Shown piece after piece: positions 55,803-64,000 of a stretch of 64,000 bases of DNA. The notes under the pieces were generated by a model. That model saw only the letters and a program-made list of their open reading frames with translations, was not told the origin of the DNA and made no database searches. The translations under genes were made by a program, and so were the position numbers. The DNA is from Abyssisolibacter fermentans. GTDB lineage: Bacteria; Bacillota; Clostridia; Tissierellales; MCWD3. Numbering within the stretch: the stretch's first letter is position 1; every line of letters starts with the position of its first letter. The stretch covers positions 1-64,000 of the forward strand of contig NZ_LOHE01000024.1 of the NCBI RefSeq assembly GCF_001559865.1. The letters are read 5' to 3'.

Positions 55803-56015
55803 TATATTAGTTTAGTTTATTTAGACTAGCGTTTTGCTTGGGTTACAAACCCAAAGCTTTTATGGAGCATCGCAATCCACAACGATTCTTATCTACAACG
55901 TTTTATAGTCTTAGAAGGAGTCGTTCATACCTTCATGCAAAGACTGCACCAACAGGCTTAGGCGGTGTATCCTTGTCCGAGCGAACGTGAACATTATATT
56001 AGGCGATAACTGAAA
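55803..56015 (-). repeat. attC-like element E6 and RT-tail repeat
   Basis: On the minus strand, AGTTATCGCCTAATATAATG followed by TTCACGTTCGCTCGGACAAGG (55950-56010) resembles E4. It is followed by a block (55803-55880) that matches the end of the RT remnant at 45.8 kb and contains the hairpin GGGTT-TGT-AACCC. It lies immediately downstream of the NlpC-like gene, where a cassette attC should be. Confidence 0.45.
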
Positions 56016-56026
56016 ACTTTACTTAA

Positions 56027-56473
56027 TTATTCATAAACCTTAGTACAATGCCCTATTAAAATACGTTCAAGTGGTACCCATCCAATATATTGAAGTTTGT
56101 CCCATCCTGGTGCTGTTGCAAGATTTTCAATTTCTCTATAATCATCTATTCTCACTTTATCCCATGCATGAATTACCTTACCATCATCAGTAGCCAAACC
56201 TACATGTCCCCAGTTTTTAGTGATTCCTTTAATTACTCCTACACAATCATAAAACACAAAAGACCCTTTAGGCGGCATCCCTTTAAATCTATGTGCTTCA
56301 TATAAATCCGCAGATTCTTTGGCACTATCTCCTCCGAATATCTCAATGCTATTACTACGTTCCAAAGCATCTTCCACAAATCCCAAACACATGAATGTGT
56401 AAGCTGTACTGTTTAGATGGCTTAATGCCCACTTTATAGAATTATCAATAAGATTTTGTAAATTTTTATCCAT
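56027..56473 (-). CDS. NlpC/P60-like cysteine peptidase (cytoplasmic form)
   Basis: This 148-residue protein has a candidate catalytic Cys in YTFMCLGFVEDAL and a His in WGHVGLATDDGKVIHAW, spaced as in NlpC/P60 or CHAP-type enzymes, with PPKGSFVFYDCVG between them. There is no signal peptide. The substrate is not known; relatives cleave peptidoglycan peptides or act as amidases. I chose the ATG at 56473, with TTGGAGG upstream. Genes of this kind are common as cassettes. Confidence 0.65.
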   Translation of the reverse strand: MDKNLQNLIDNSIKWALSHLNSTAYTFMCLGFVEDALERSNSIEIFGGDSAKESADLYEAHRFKGMPPKGSFVFYDCVGVIKGITKNWGHVGLATDDGKVIHAWDKVRIDDYREIENLATAPGWDKLQYIGWVPLERILIGHCTKVYE

Positions 56474-56611
56474 GTATAACCTCCAATTATTAAAAATCAT
56501 TTATATTTTTCAAAATGTTTTACCCTTGTGCTACCATTTTGTTATGAGAAGTAATAAACAACCCTATATAATAATCACCATCGTATCCTATGATAATCTG
56601 AATATACTATA

Positions 56612-57118
56612 TTACTTTCTCTTTCTTGAATAAAATTCAGAAAACAGGCTGATATAATCAGGCAATTTATGAACAGTCGGATTATAAAACTCGAATGTTT
56701 TGCCGTTACATTTTTCTATAAGTTGGTTATGAATTTTATACGTTTTCCTGAACTTACATAAACCAGCTTTATCGTTGTGACAACGATTGCATTTTCCATA
56801 ATCACCAACAAAAACTTCCTGAATGTGTTCTGGCGCATTTTCAATGTATCTTTGATGTGAATCAATTTTGCTTAGAAATAACCGAAGTACAATACTCTTA
56901 TCTCTGATATAAATTCTAGCATAAACTTTTTTGCTTTTAACACCTTTTTTATAATAAATAACCATATACTTTCCCCAACAATAACCACTCCCAATATTAC
57001 TACCAAAATGATACCCAAGGTTTGTTAACTCTTTGTCAAATGCAATCATAAAAGCTTTATCATTATCGGATATAAAGTTAAATCTATCTTCTTTTAAAAT
57101 CTCTTCCAAATATTCCAT
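56612..57118 (-). CDS. Hypothetical protein with a CxxC motif
   Basis: This 168-residue protein is of no family that I recognise. It contains a cysteine cluster CNRCHNDKAGLC followed by a distant Cys, which may bind zinc, and a beta-rich first half (YMVIYYKKGVKSKKVYARIY). The start is uncertain: ATG at 57118 has little upstream, and TTG at 57109 has GGGAGATGG. It is separate from its neighbours, with about 110-base gaps. Confidence 0.6.
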   Translation of the reverse strand: MEYLEEILKEDRFNFISDNDKAFMIAFDKELTNLGYHFGSNIGSGYCWGKYMVIYYKKGVKSKKVYARIYIRDKSIVLRLFLSKIDSHQRYIENAPEHIQEVFVGDYGKCNRCHNDKAGLCKFRKTYKIHNQLIEKCNGKTFEFYNPTVHKLPDYISLFSEFYSRKRK

Positions 57119-57232
57119 CTCCCATTAATAATAATTATTTTCTTTATGAATATCACTTAAAGATGACTAATTAACCTTAGCTGTTAAATCCTTATCAATA
57201 AAATAATTTAAGTAATATTGTCTTCTTTTATG

Positions 57233-57436
57233 TTATAGCAACAGCATTTGACCGACTTTACAAAGTAAACGATTAAACTTATCATCTATTCTCAATGCTT
57301 CAATAGCTGTGACCCACTCTTGTGTAACGTTGCGATATTCAGAATCCAAATTTCTCAACTGTTCTCTTTCATTAGTAAACTCGTATTTCACAGTTCTATG
57401 TACGACTAATTCTACTAACACTTTTCTTAGTTCCAT
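57233..57436 (-). CDS. Hypothetical 67-residue protein
   Basis: This short frame (MELRKVLVELVVHRTVKYEF, then polar helix, ending KVGQMLLL) has a plausible composition but no good ribosome site. It may be a fragment of a larger gene. No family recognised. Confidence 0.35.
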   Translation of the reverse strand: MELRKVLVELVVHRTVKYEFTNEREQLRNLDSEYRNVTQEWVTAIEALRIDDKFNRLLCKVGQMLLL

Positions 57437-57529
57437 TTATAATAATTCATCAACACGTAACAACTCGTATCAAAATCCCTTTACGAGATAATAATATAAA
57501 CATATGTTAAGTATTAATGTTCATACTAC

Positions 57530-58336
57530 CTACCCTTTGGTGTGGGGTAAAATAATTTTTAGTTTAGATGCTACTAATGTAAACTCACCTGGAATATTTT
57601 TATGAGAATCAAATCGTGGTCCTTCAACAAGTTTTTCAATAACAAAACCTACTGATGCAAAGGAACTAATAATTTCACCCATAGTCCAATATCTTAGTAG
57701 ACACTTTGGAAATTCATTTTGTTCATTAACTGGGAAAAACTTTTCATATGCTACTTCAGCAACGTTCAATTCATCATCAAAATAATTTCCTCCTATTTCT
57801 AACCTATCCCCTACTTCCTTAAATATATCTGGTTCTTTAAGTATTTTCCTAAATGGATGAAAATCATTTAAAACTAATTTTCCTCCTACTTTTAAAAGAT
57901 TATATATTTTCAGTGCAATTTCATTTATATCTACAAAATAATGTAATATTCCACCCTCAAGATAGGCAATATCGAAGCTATCCTGTATTTCGTTAATATT
58001 TAATTCTAACACATCTGATACTATATAGTTTATATTTATATTAGCTTCTTTAGCCACCTCCGTTGCATATTTCATATTCTCTTCAGATATATCAACAACA
58101 GTTACATCAGCACCAAGTATCGCTAATGGAATTGCTTTTTTGCCACATGAACCAAGTAGATTGATAACTTTCTTTCCATTGACATCTCCTAAATATTCAA
58201 TATGTCTTCTCAAATAATAATTAGGTTGTTTTAACATATCTTTAGCAACATCAGTTGGCGCACCCAGATTATTTCTCCAAAATTCATTAGCCTTATAACT
58301 CCATGCCTTTTTGTTAACTTGACTTTGCTTACTCAT
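57530..58336 (-). CDS. Class I SAM-dependent methyltransferase
   Basis: This 268-residue protein has motif I KKVINLLGSCGKKAIPLAIL, acidic motif II VTVVDISEENM, and the later IAYLEGGILHYFVDINEIA and LLKVGGKLVLNDFHPF. In motif I the usual G-x-G-x-G is GSCGK, as in several orphan methyltransferases. The substrate is unknown. GGAGGGAG precedes the ATG. A second methyltransferase lies about 100 bases upstream. Confidence 0.85.
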   Translation of the reverse strand: MSKQSQVNKKAWSYKANEFWRNNLGAPTDVAKDMLKQPNYYLRRHIEYLGDVNGKKVINLLGSCGKKAIPLAILGADVTVVDISEENMKYATEVAKEANININYIVSDVLELNINEIQDSFDIAYLEGGILHYFVDINEIALKIYNLLKVGGKLVLNDFHPFRKILKEPDIFKEVGDRLEIGGNYFDDELNVAEVAYEKFFPVNEQNEFPKCLLRYWTMGEIISSFASVGFVIEKLVEGPRFDSHKNIPGEFTLVASKLKIILPHTKG

Positions 58337-58437
58337 AAAAATTCTCCCTCCACTTCGGATTAATTATATACCCAAGTAAATACCATCTTATCAAGGGTGC
58401 TTTATTTTTTTCCTACAATAATTTACGCTATTATCAA

Positions 58438-59151
58438 CTATTTTTTATTTCCTAAGATAGAGATTAAATTCATATATCTTCCATTGTCCGTTTCAATCAT
58501 AAGTCTATCTTCAAGAGCAAATCTATTATTTGTCTTTAGCCAATCTTGCCATGCTTCGTTAAAGCAGTCCATCTCGTGAATTTTTTTAATTTCGAAACTA
58601 TTTGATTTTAATAATAATTTTTCCCACCAATCGCAAGAATTCCATAATGCAAGTGCCTCTTCTTCCCAATAAGGTTTCATTTCATCTGGAATACAATTAT
58701 GTATTTCGTATTTCATACCAGGAATACCAATAGCAATTAAAGCATCTTTCTTTAATAATTTTGATAAGCATGTATCAAAATATGTTTCATTACATCCAAA
58801 ATAATGGTATGCATCAATACTAATAACTGCATCAAAATAATCCTCTGCAAAAGGTAACGATATTGCATCTGCATGTATTGGTATAATTTGATTATCTAAA
58901 CCCATTTTTTTAAAGCGTTTATAGTTTTCACTCGCTGAAATCCATAAATCTACCGCAAATACTTGAACTCCATATTCTTTTGCTAAAAAGATTGATGTTA
59001 ATCCTTTTCCACATCCTAAATCTAATACTCTCATGTTACTTGTCAACGGAACACTTTCTAATAAATTTTCTAATATTATCATTGAATTAGGTCCCATCAT
59101 ATTTTCTTTAATAAATTCATTGTCGTATTGTTTGCTTTTTAAATATTTCAT
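58438..59151 (-). CDS. Class I SAM-dependent methyltransferase
   Basis: This 237-residue protein has motif I VLDLGCGKGLTSIFLAKEYG, motif II VFAVDLW, ADAISLPFAEDYFDAVISID and LSKLLKKDALIAIGIPG. It resembles small-molecule methyltransferases of the UbiE/cyclopropane-synthase-like group. The substrate is unknown. AAGAAAGGA precedes the ATG. Confidence 0.87.
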   Translation of the reverse strand: MKYLKSKQYDNEFIKENMMGPNSMIILENLLESVPLTSNMRVLDLGCGKGLTSIFLAKEYGVQVFAVDLWISASENYKRFKKMGLDNQIIPIHADAISLPFAEDYFDAVISIDAYHYFGCNETYFDTCLSKLLKKDALIAIGIPGMKYEIHNCIPDEMKPYWEEEALALWNSCDWWEKLLLKSNSFEIKKIHEMDCFNEAWQDWLKTNNRFALEDRLMIETDNGRYMNLISILGNKK

Positions 59152-59284
59152 TTTTATTTTCCTTTCTTAAACACAATTTTACCAGTATGTCAAGTTTGTC
59201 TGATTCCATGTATACTCTATCATAAAAACCTTGAGGTAATATTCCATCTTTATCGTTTTCTAGACGATTCGTAAAAAGCTAACC

Positions 59285-60730
59285 TTAGAATGATTCTTTT
59301 TTACTAAAAACTATATCTCCTTCTTTAATAACTAGATTAATGCTTTTTAAATTTGATATATTCTCTAATGGATTGCTATCTAGAACGACAATATCGCCAA
59401 CTTTTCCCTCCTCAATAGTTCCCAATTCATCTATCTTTCCTAATAGTTCAGCTGCATTTTTCGTTGCAGTCTGAAGGGCATCAAACTCACCCATACCATT
59501 AGTAACATATAACTCTAATTCCTTGTGTAATTGTCCGTGTGGAATATATCCAGCACCTCCTGCTCCACAATCAACTCCTGCAACAATTTTAACTCCTTTT
59601 TCTATTGCTATACTAATATTCGTTGGAAAATACTCTTGTTTAAATATTTCTACTTCATTGTAAAACTCACTCCAAAATCCACCATTTTCTATATCGTCTC
59701 TTACCTTTTGTAAACACTTTCTCCCAAAAGAATGAAATGGTTCTGGGACTAATTCTTTCATTTCTTCCGTTTCGTATATCTCAGGATTATCTATAATATT
59801 TTTCCAATTATAAATAGCATATGCTGTTGGTACCCAATAAACTTCTTTTTCTTTCATAAGATTAAATGTCTCTTCACTAAGTAATCCCATTGGTGAGTGT
59901 TCAATACTATCTGCACCTGCTTTAACCGCTTCTGAAAACCCTTTCGTTCCATATATGTTGTGGCAGACAACTTTCAGATCTAGTTTGTTGGCTTCTTCAC
60001 TAATAGCTCTCAATATTTTAGGTTGCATACTTGCCTCTATTTGTTCTTTTTTCAAACCCTTATCTAATAACTCTGATTTTATATTTTCATCTTCTGCATA
60101 AGGATAATTAGAACCAGGAGTAATAGTCTTTATAAAGTCCACTCCTTCTCTTTTAAGCCTTCTAACAACTTCTTTTGCTTCTCTCTCATTATTTGCATCA
60201 ATAGATAAACCTCGTATTCGAAATAATCGTTCTATGAAAAAACGTAAAAAAGAGCTAAATGGCAAATATGATAATATACTAAAATAACTATACGGAACTG
60301 TAATAGCAGGTCCAGATGCTAAAATTCTAGGTCCTATAATTTCACCTTTTTTCACTTTATCTCTATATTTAAAAATTTTATAGCCACGACCACCAGGCAT
60401 ATTTCTAACAGTAGTAACTCCAGAGCGTATAGTTAACCAGCAATTTCGTTCAAATTTATTAATTAATCTTTCAGCATATGGTTTCATAAAATCGTCTACT
60501 CCAGATTGAAAAAGATGTACATGAGAATCAATCAAACCCGGAATTACTGTTTTCCCTGAAAGTGTTATTATTTTTGCATCTTCGGATATCTCCAGCTCAC
60601 CCTCTTTTACAATTTTTTCTATAATGCCATTTCTAATACTTATTGTCATATTCCTCTGCACATGGTCTGTATTACAATCAATTAAATTTACATTCTTTAA
60701 TATAAGATAATTCGATTTCTTTTTTTTCAT
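59285..60730 (-). CDS. Metal-dependent amidohydrolase
   Basis: This 481-residue amidohydrolase-superfamily protein has metal ligands in GLIDSHVHLF, the likely carboxylated Lys in VDFIKTITPG, His in VVCHNIYG and SIEHSPMGLL, and the Asp in VAGVDCGAGG. The ending KVGDIVVLDSNPLENISNLK is typical of the imidazolonepropionase/prolidase-like group. It would hydrolyse a cyclic amide or an Xaa-Pro-type peptide; the substrate is not determinable. I chose the ATG at 60730, with AAAGGGGG upstream. It lies just after a recombinase remnant. Confidence 0.85.
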   Translation of the reverse strand: MKKKKSNYLILKNVNLIDCNTDHVQRNMTISIRNGIIEKIVKEGELEISEDAKIITLSGKTVIPGLIDSHVHLFQSGVDDFMKPYAERLINKFERNCWLTIRSGVTTVRNMPGGRGYKIFKYRDKVKKGEIIGPRILASGPAITVPYSYFSILSYLPFSSFLRFFIERLFRIRGLSIDANNEREAKEVVRRLKREGVDFIKTITPGSNYPYAEDENIKSELLDKGLKKEQIEASMQPKILRAISEEANKLDLKVVCHNIYGTKGFSEAVKAGADSIEHSPMGLLSEETFNLMKEKEVYWVPTAYAIYNWKNIIDNPEIYETEEMKELVPEPFHSFGRKCLQKVRDDIENGGFWSEFYNEVEIFKQEYFPTNISIAIEKGVKIVAGVDCGAGGAGYIPHGQLHKELELYVTNGMGEFDALQTATKNAAELLGKIDELGTIEEGKVGDIVVLDSNPLENISNLKSINLVIKEGDIVFSKKESF

Positions 60731-60799
60731 ATATTTATTCCCCCTTTGTTTCATTCCCCTTTATTTAGAGATATCTTTTTCTCCTTGCAAAGCCTTAAC

Positions 60800-61200
60800 T
60801 TCAATGGCACATAACTTTTGAATCTCCATATGTTAGTTCTAACTATTACCCAAATTTGATGGTATTTGCGAACTAAGTTCGTAAATACCACTTATATATT
60901 ACCTAATGGACAATTATTACTTAAACTCTTATTAGTTACATGTGTATATATCTCAAATCTGTTCCTCCTTCTAATAAGTGAGTAGTAAACGAATCTCTCA
61001 AGGTATGTACAGTAACTTTTCTCTTTATTTTTACTTCTGTTCATTCATTTTCAAATAAATTCAGTTAAAAACTATTTTGTTTACCTCCTGTAAAAATCCA
61101 TTTTTTCTGGTTTGTAAAGCAATTAATTACATACATCATCCTTACACCTACAACATTATAATTTCTATATTTATCTTTTAAATCCTTTTATTACATGTGT
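60800..61200 (-). pseudogene. Tyrosine recombinase remnant 3 (best preserved)
   Basis: On the minus strand: KDLKDKYRNYNVVGV, then KKWIFTGG (about 61120-61085), then KVTVHTLRDSFTTHLLEGGT followed by DLRYI (61017-60945), which is box II of tyrosine recombinases (H-x-x-R). After a deletion of the LGH segment comes IYTHVTNKSLSNNCPLGNI and a stop near 60896. The catalytic Tyr is the one in IYTHV. The 3' flank GAACTAACATATGG and AAAAGTTATGTGCCAT (60805-60845) is shared with remnant 1. A stem GGTATTTGCGAAC/GTTCGTAAATACC lies at 60861-60890. Confidence 0.75.
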
Positions 61201-61558
61201 AATACTCCGTACTAATCGTTTTAAAAAATACAGCTTCTTTACACTATTTGTTAATAATAAATATGTATTTTATCTTTTCATCTACTGATAATTAACTGAA
61301 AATCCTTATGGAAATAATATAAATCTCCAGTTCCAAAGTATGTTAGGGTTATTTTATACAAGGCAGAGGATTTTTTACATTTAAAATCATGTTCTAGTAA
61401 TAGTAAAAAAACAACCTTGATATTGTTACTCTATCGCAGAAATTGTTCCATAAAAGTTGTTCCATAAAAGTTTTTCTATTCATTTATAATTTAATTGTTG
61501 TTTAAAATACATGTAAAAAAAAGAACTACTCAAATATGGTAATTCTAATAATTTTTAT

Positions 61559-61696
61559 CTAATTGTATCCACGTTGAAAGACTAATACTATATTTATGAA
61601 CAATTCATCTATTTCAACGAGTGCTTGCTCAACATTTCCGTCCATAAATGCATTCATTAATTTAGCATGACTATAATTAACTATATCTGCTAAATC
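61559..61696 (-). pseudogene. Short coding remnant, unrecognised
   Basis: A 45-codon open stretch between stops reads DLADIVNYSHAKLMNAFMDG and continues NVEQALVEIDELFINI. It looks like a helical C-terminal domain such as a GntR-FCD end, but this is a guess. The rest of the 61216-61743 gap contains short direct repeats (GTTCCATAAAAGTT twice near 61445) and no gene. Confidence 0.3.
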
Positions 61697-61743
61697 TTAT
61701 CAATAAAGGAAGCCTTTTGAGATTTCCTTTTAATATTATAAAA

Positions 61744-62216
61744 TTATCTTTTTTCAATAGTTTTTGTTCCGTTAGGATATATAGTAATTTTATAACTATA
61801 TAAAAATTTTTTAGTATTCTTATCTAATAAACCAAAGTACAAAATGATATATTCAAATCCACCTGAGCACTCAAAATGAGTATAAGTTTTCCCATATTCC
61901 CAAGTATAGTTTATACTTTCTTCATCAAAGACATGAAAAGCCCAACGAGGATTATTTTCTCCCATGAATCTTAGCCCACTAATATGAAGATAAAATTTAT
62001 AGCCTTCTGGTATGGTTTTAGGTATTGTGAAATTTAATAAATCTTTGACTGGATCATAATTACCGAGTTATAAAAACTATCCTTGATATTTGCCTCCTCT
62101 GAATGCCTAGATGCTAATATCATTCCTAGAGTAATAGTTAATATTATTATAAACAATAAAATAACTACTCCTATCTTCTTCTTTTTTGTATTGATAAATG
62201 ATAAAATCCTTTTCAT
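61744..62216 (-). pseudogene. Frameshifted single-pass membrane protein
   Basis: The first part (from 62216) has an N-terminal membrane segment (GVVILLFIIILTITLGMI) and runs to about 62070. A one-base shift then moves the coding sequence to another frame: GNYDPVKDLLNFTIPKTIPE, then GYKFYLHISGLRF, ending TIYPNGTKTIEKR at 61744. The shift lies near TATAACTCGGTAATTATG. The repaired protein would have about 157 residues with an extracellular beta-rich domain. Family unknown. Mutation or sequencing error. Confidence 0.6.
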
Positions 62217-62483
62217 ATACTTTCTTTCCTCTACAAAACTAATTAATAATACTGTTTGTATTATTAATTGTTTTTAATAACTCAAATGATTACTCTTATG
62301 TAAATATTATATGTACCAGTTTACTTTAATTATGAATATTAATACGAAATAAACATATCACTCTTTTAAGAAATCTTATCTTTTTCCTTATTTTAGTTTT
62401 CAATGTACAGACATTTCTTATTTTTACTGCATCATTCATAGGAATATCTTTTTTAAACCCACAAGGAATACCCTAAAATTAGT

Positions 62484-62619
62484 GAGGCAATGTCTTATAA
62501 CGTTTCGTACTCCCACCGCCTCTGAACCGAAACCTCAGCGCCTTTCATTATGGTGGTAATTGCACCCTGTGACAAGATGTCCTAGCGAACGGGAGTATTT
62601 TGTTATAAGATGTTGCCTC
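62484..62619 (-). repeat. attC-like element E4 (best palindrome)
   Basis: The 136-bp imperfect palindrome has outer arms GAGGCAACATCTTATAAC and GTTATAAGACATTGCCTC (16 of 18 pair). An unpaired spacer follows (AAAA opposite CGAAAC), then paired TACTCCC/GGGAGTA and a structured centre with CGTTCGCTAGGACATC. This is the R - spacer - L - terminal-structure order of integron attC sites, and the length is in their range. It lies downstream of the GyrI-like gene, with the conserved GAAAGAGCTGCGAAGCTGAA block beside it. Confidence 0.6.
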
Positions 62620-62747
62620 ATTCAGCTTCGCAGCTCTTTCCTTAGATTCTTTTTTTAATACTTCATAATTTATTAATTTTAGAATTTTATTATAGAGTAA
62701 ATAATGTACTCTACAACATTTATCTTAGCTAAAACTAAAAATTATGA

Positions 62748-63212
62748 TCATAACCTACGTATTGGAAAAAACATATATCCTTGTCCATCTTCTGGACAAG
62801 TAAAATCGTGTACTGCTCCTACCAGTTGAATGTTATTTTTCTTTAAATACTCTATCATTTTAGGGAATGTATCTAATCCATCACATTGTACATAAATATA
62901 CTCATAAGATGGTATCGTCCATTTTACCCAACCTAGAGGCGGCTCTGCTTCATCTGTAACCTCAACTCCCGCAAGATAAAGCCCCTCAGAAAATCCATTT
63001 TCCCACGGATTAAACGAACGAGAAAAATCTGACATAGCACCCCATATTCCAAGTATATTTCCGCTATCATCTTTTTTTGCTAATTCCTCTACTTCGTTAA
63101 AATGAGAGTTAGCGTCTTTCCATAAATTCTTAATAAAGGCATTACCATCATTTGTAGAACCTTCTTTGCCAATAATAGAAAATGATTTCTTTATACATTT
63201 GTTGACTTCCAT
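62748..63212 (-). CDS. GyrI-like small-molecule-binding protein
   Basis: This 154-residue stand-alone GyrI-like/AraC effector-binding domain (SOUL-type fold) has LYLAGVEVTDEAEPPLGWVK, TIPSYEYIYVQCDG and a C-terminal GYMFFPIRRL. Such proteins bind hydrophobic or cyclic small molecules, and some hydrolyse them. GGAGG precedes the ATG. The gene has attC-like elements on both sides. Confidence 0.82.
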   Translation of the reverse strand: MEVNKCIKKSFSIIGKEGSTNDGNAFIKNLWKDANSHFNEVEELAKKDDSGNILGIWGAMSDFSRSFNPWENGFSEGLYLAGVEVTDEAEPPLGWVKWTIPSYEYIYVQCDGLDTFPKMIEYLKKNNIQLVGAVHDFTCPEDGQGYMFFPIRRL

Positions 63213-63339
63213 TTTTCCAACCTCCTAATATAAATGATGTTTACTATGAATAATCTATTGTTTATAAAATAATTCATAAAATGATATCAATAAACACTAT
63301 TTGCAATGATCTGGATATTATTTGCACTATTTGCTGACC

Positions 63340-63460
63340 AAAAAGGAATACTACTTGTCGGAGCTTCGCTCCCAGTAAGAAGATGTTGCGTTCATTACCC
63401 TAAGCTTCTCCTACCCTAGAGCGTCCTTGCGCAAAAACTGTGTTAGACGACGGACCACAA
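63340..63460 (-). repeat. attC-like element E5
   Basis: On the minus strand it begins CGTCTAACACAGTTTTTGCG, which fits the integron RYYYAAC box. CAACATCTTCTTAC and the hairpin GGAGCGAAGCTCC follow. It is locally GC-rich and lies between the GyrI-like gene and the partial gene at the window edge. Confidence 0.45.
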
Positions 63461-63629
63461 TACAATACTAGATATTACTTAAAACTAATATTAAAAAACT
63501 ATGTGATAATGAAAAATTTTTACTCGCTATAGAAACAAAGAAAAAATAAAAAGTTATAAAATTATATTTTTAATTATAGAAATATTATGGTTATATAGAA
63601 ATTAAGGTATGAAACAGATAAGAAGTCTC

Positions 63630-63752
63630 CTAACCCTGTATTTGCAAATGCCTTTTCATTTCTGCATAATTCATCAATAGATTGTGCATTACTACAGCTA
63701 AAGCATGACTTCCTCCTAAAACAATATCTTTTAAATTACCATAGTCCGAAAG
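63630..63752 (-). other. Short open stretch, unrecognised
   Basis: Forty codons between stops, with YGNLKDIVLGGSHALAVVMH followed by NLLMNYAEMK, look like coding debris. There is no start site and no family that I recognise. Confidence 0.2.
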
Positions 63753-63799
63753 TTATTCTTTTTCATAACTATAGTAAGGATTTACTTTATAAAATAATA

Positions 63800-64000
63800 C
63801 TATTCCTTTATAATTATTATATTTGTCCAATATAAACAAAAAATTATAAATGCTACTCCAGGTAAAACCCATCTTGCCTCTTTTATGGGAAATGGATAAA
63901 TAATCTCATAAATAGCGCCTGCTAGCCAAAATAATCCCATTCCACCTGAAATGCATTTTCTTATTCCATTTACCATTCTCCATTTAAATTCAGCAACAAG
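63800..64000 (-). CDS. Partial membrane protein at the window edge
   Basis: A minus-strand frame open from the window end to a TAG at 63800 encodes at least 66 residues. It has two hydrophobic segments: CISGGMGLFWLAGAIYEIIY and VLPGVAFIIFCLYWTNIIII. The start lies beyond the window. Function unknown; orientation matches the neighbouring cassette-like genes. Confidence 0.5.
   Translation of the reverse strand, partial: LVAEFKWRMVNGIRKCISGGMGLFWLAGAIYEIIYPFPIKEARWVLPGVAFIIFCLYWTNIIIIKE

Overview
The window is AT-rich DNA from a Gram-positive anaerobe, most likely a member of the Clostridia that ferments amino acids. The supporting evidence is A/T-biased codon use, strong AGGAGG-type ribosome sites, a T-box leader on thrS, TPP and cobalamin riboswitches, sigma-54 regulators of the CBS-PAS-AAA-Fis type, and a tungsten-type aldehyde oxidoreductase. 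Most genes are on the minus strand. I could not assign a genus.

Region by region. 0-5.4 kb: a tandem duplication of a small tail-collar gene around a decayed S-layer-homology gene, then a very large LuxR-type ATPase regulator. 5.9-23 kb: a Nudix gene followed by a coherent proline/hydroxyproline utilisation region. It holds a Pro-specific peptidase, a trans-3-hydroxyproline dehydratase (Cys/Thr active-site signature), a pyrroline-2-carboxylate reductase, an AOR with its ferredoxin, a five-gene flavin/iron-sulfur amino-acid dehydrogenase operon, a PutP symporter and two related sigma-54 regulators. One of these regulators has lost the GAFTGA loop. Good -24/-12 promoters precede the dehydrogenase operon and putP. 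23.3-28.5 kb: thiM-thiE under a TPP riboswitch and a BtuFCD-like operon under a cobalamin riboswitch. 28.7-44.4 kb: three near-identical M29 aminopeptidases, rsmE, Nudix, MFS, a 38-residue small ORF, T-box-controlled thrS, dbpA-like helicase, ykuK-like, csp, EamA, PTS IIA and holin genes.

44.4-64 kb is accessory. It carries short, same-strand genes of the kind found in gene cassettes (SpoIIM-like protein, histidine phosphatase, NlpC-like peptidase, GyrI-like protein, several unknowns). Several are followed by a relatively GC-rich, imperfectly palindromic element of about 60-140 bp. The best one (62484-62619) has the paired R / unpaired spacer / paired L layout of integron attC sites. Three decayed copies of the C-terminal part of one tyrosine recombinase (44.6-44.9, 48.7-48.85 and 60.8-61.2 kb) and a reverse-transcriptase remnant lie among them. 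I read this as a degenerate, dispersed cassette system without a functional integrase in the window. A resistance-like block (MFS, MarR, UvrA-like ABC protein, AraC-nucleotidyltransferase fusion) sits inside it.

Several interspersed repeat families recur: MITE-like inverted repeats with ATTATTCATA ends, a 125-bp three-hairpin element in two copies, and a tandem element in the thrS leader. No tRNA, rRNA, CRISPR array or intact transposase was seen.
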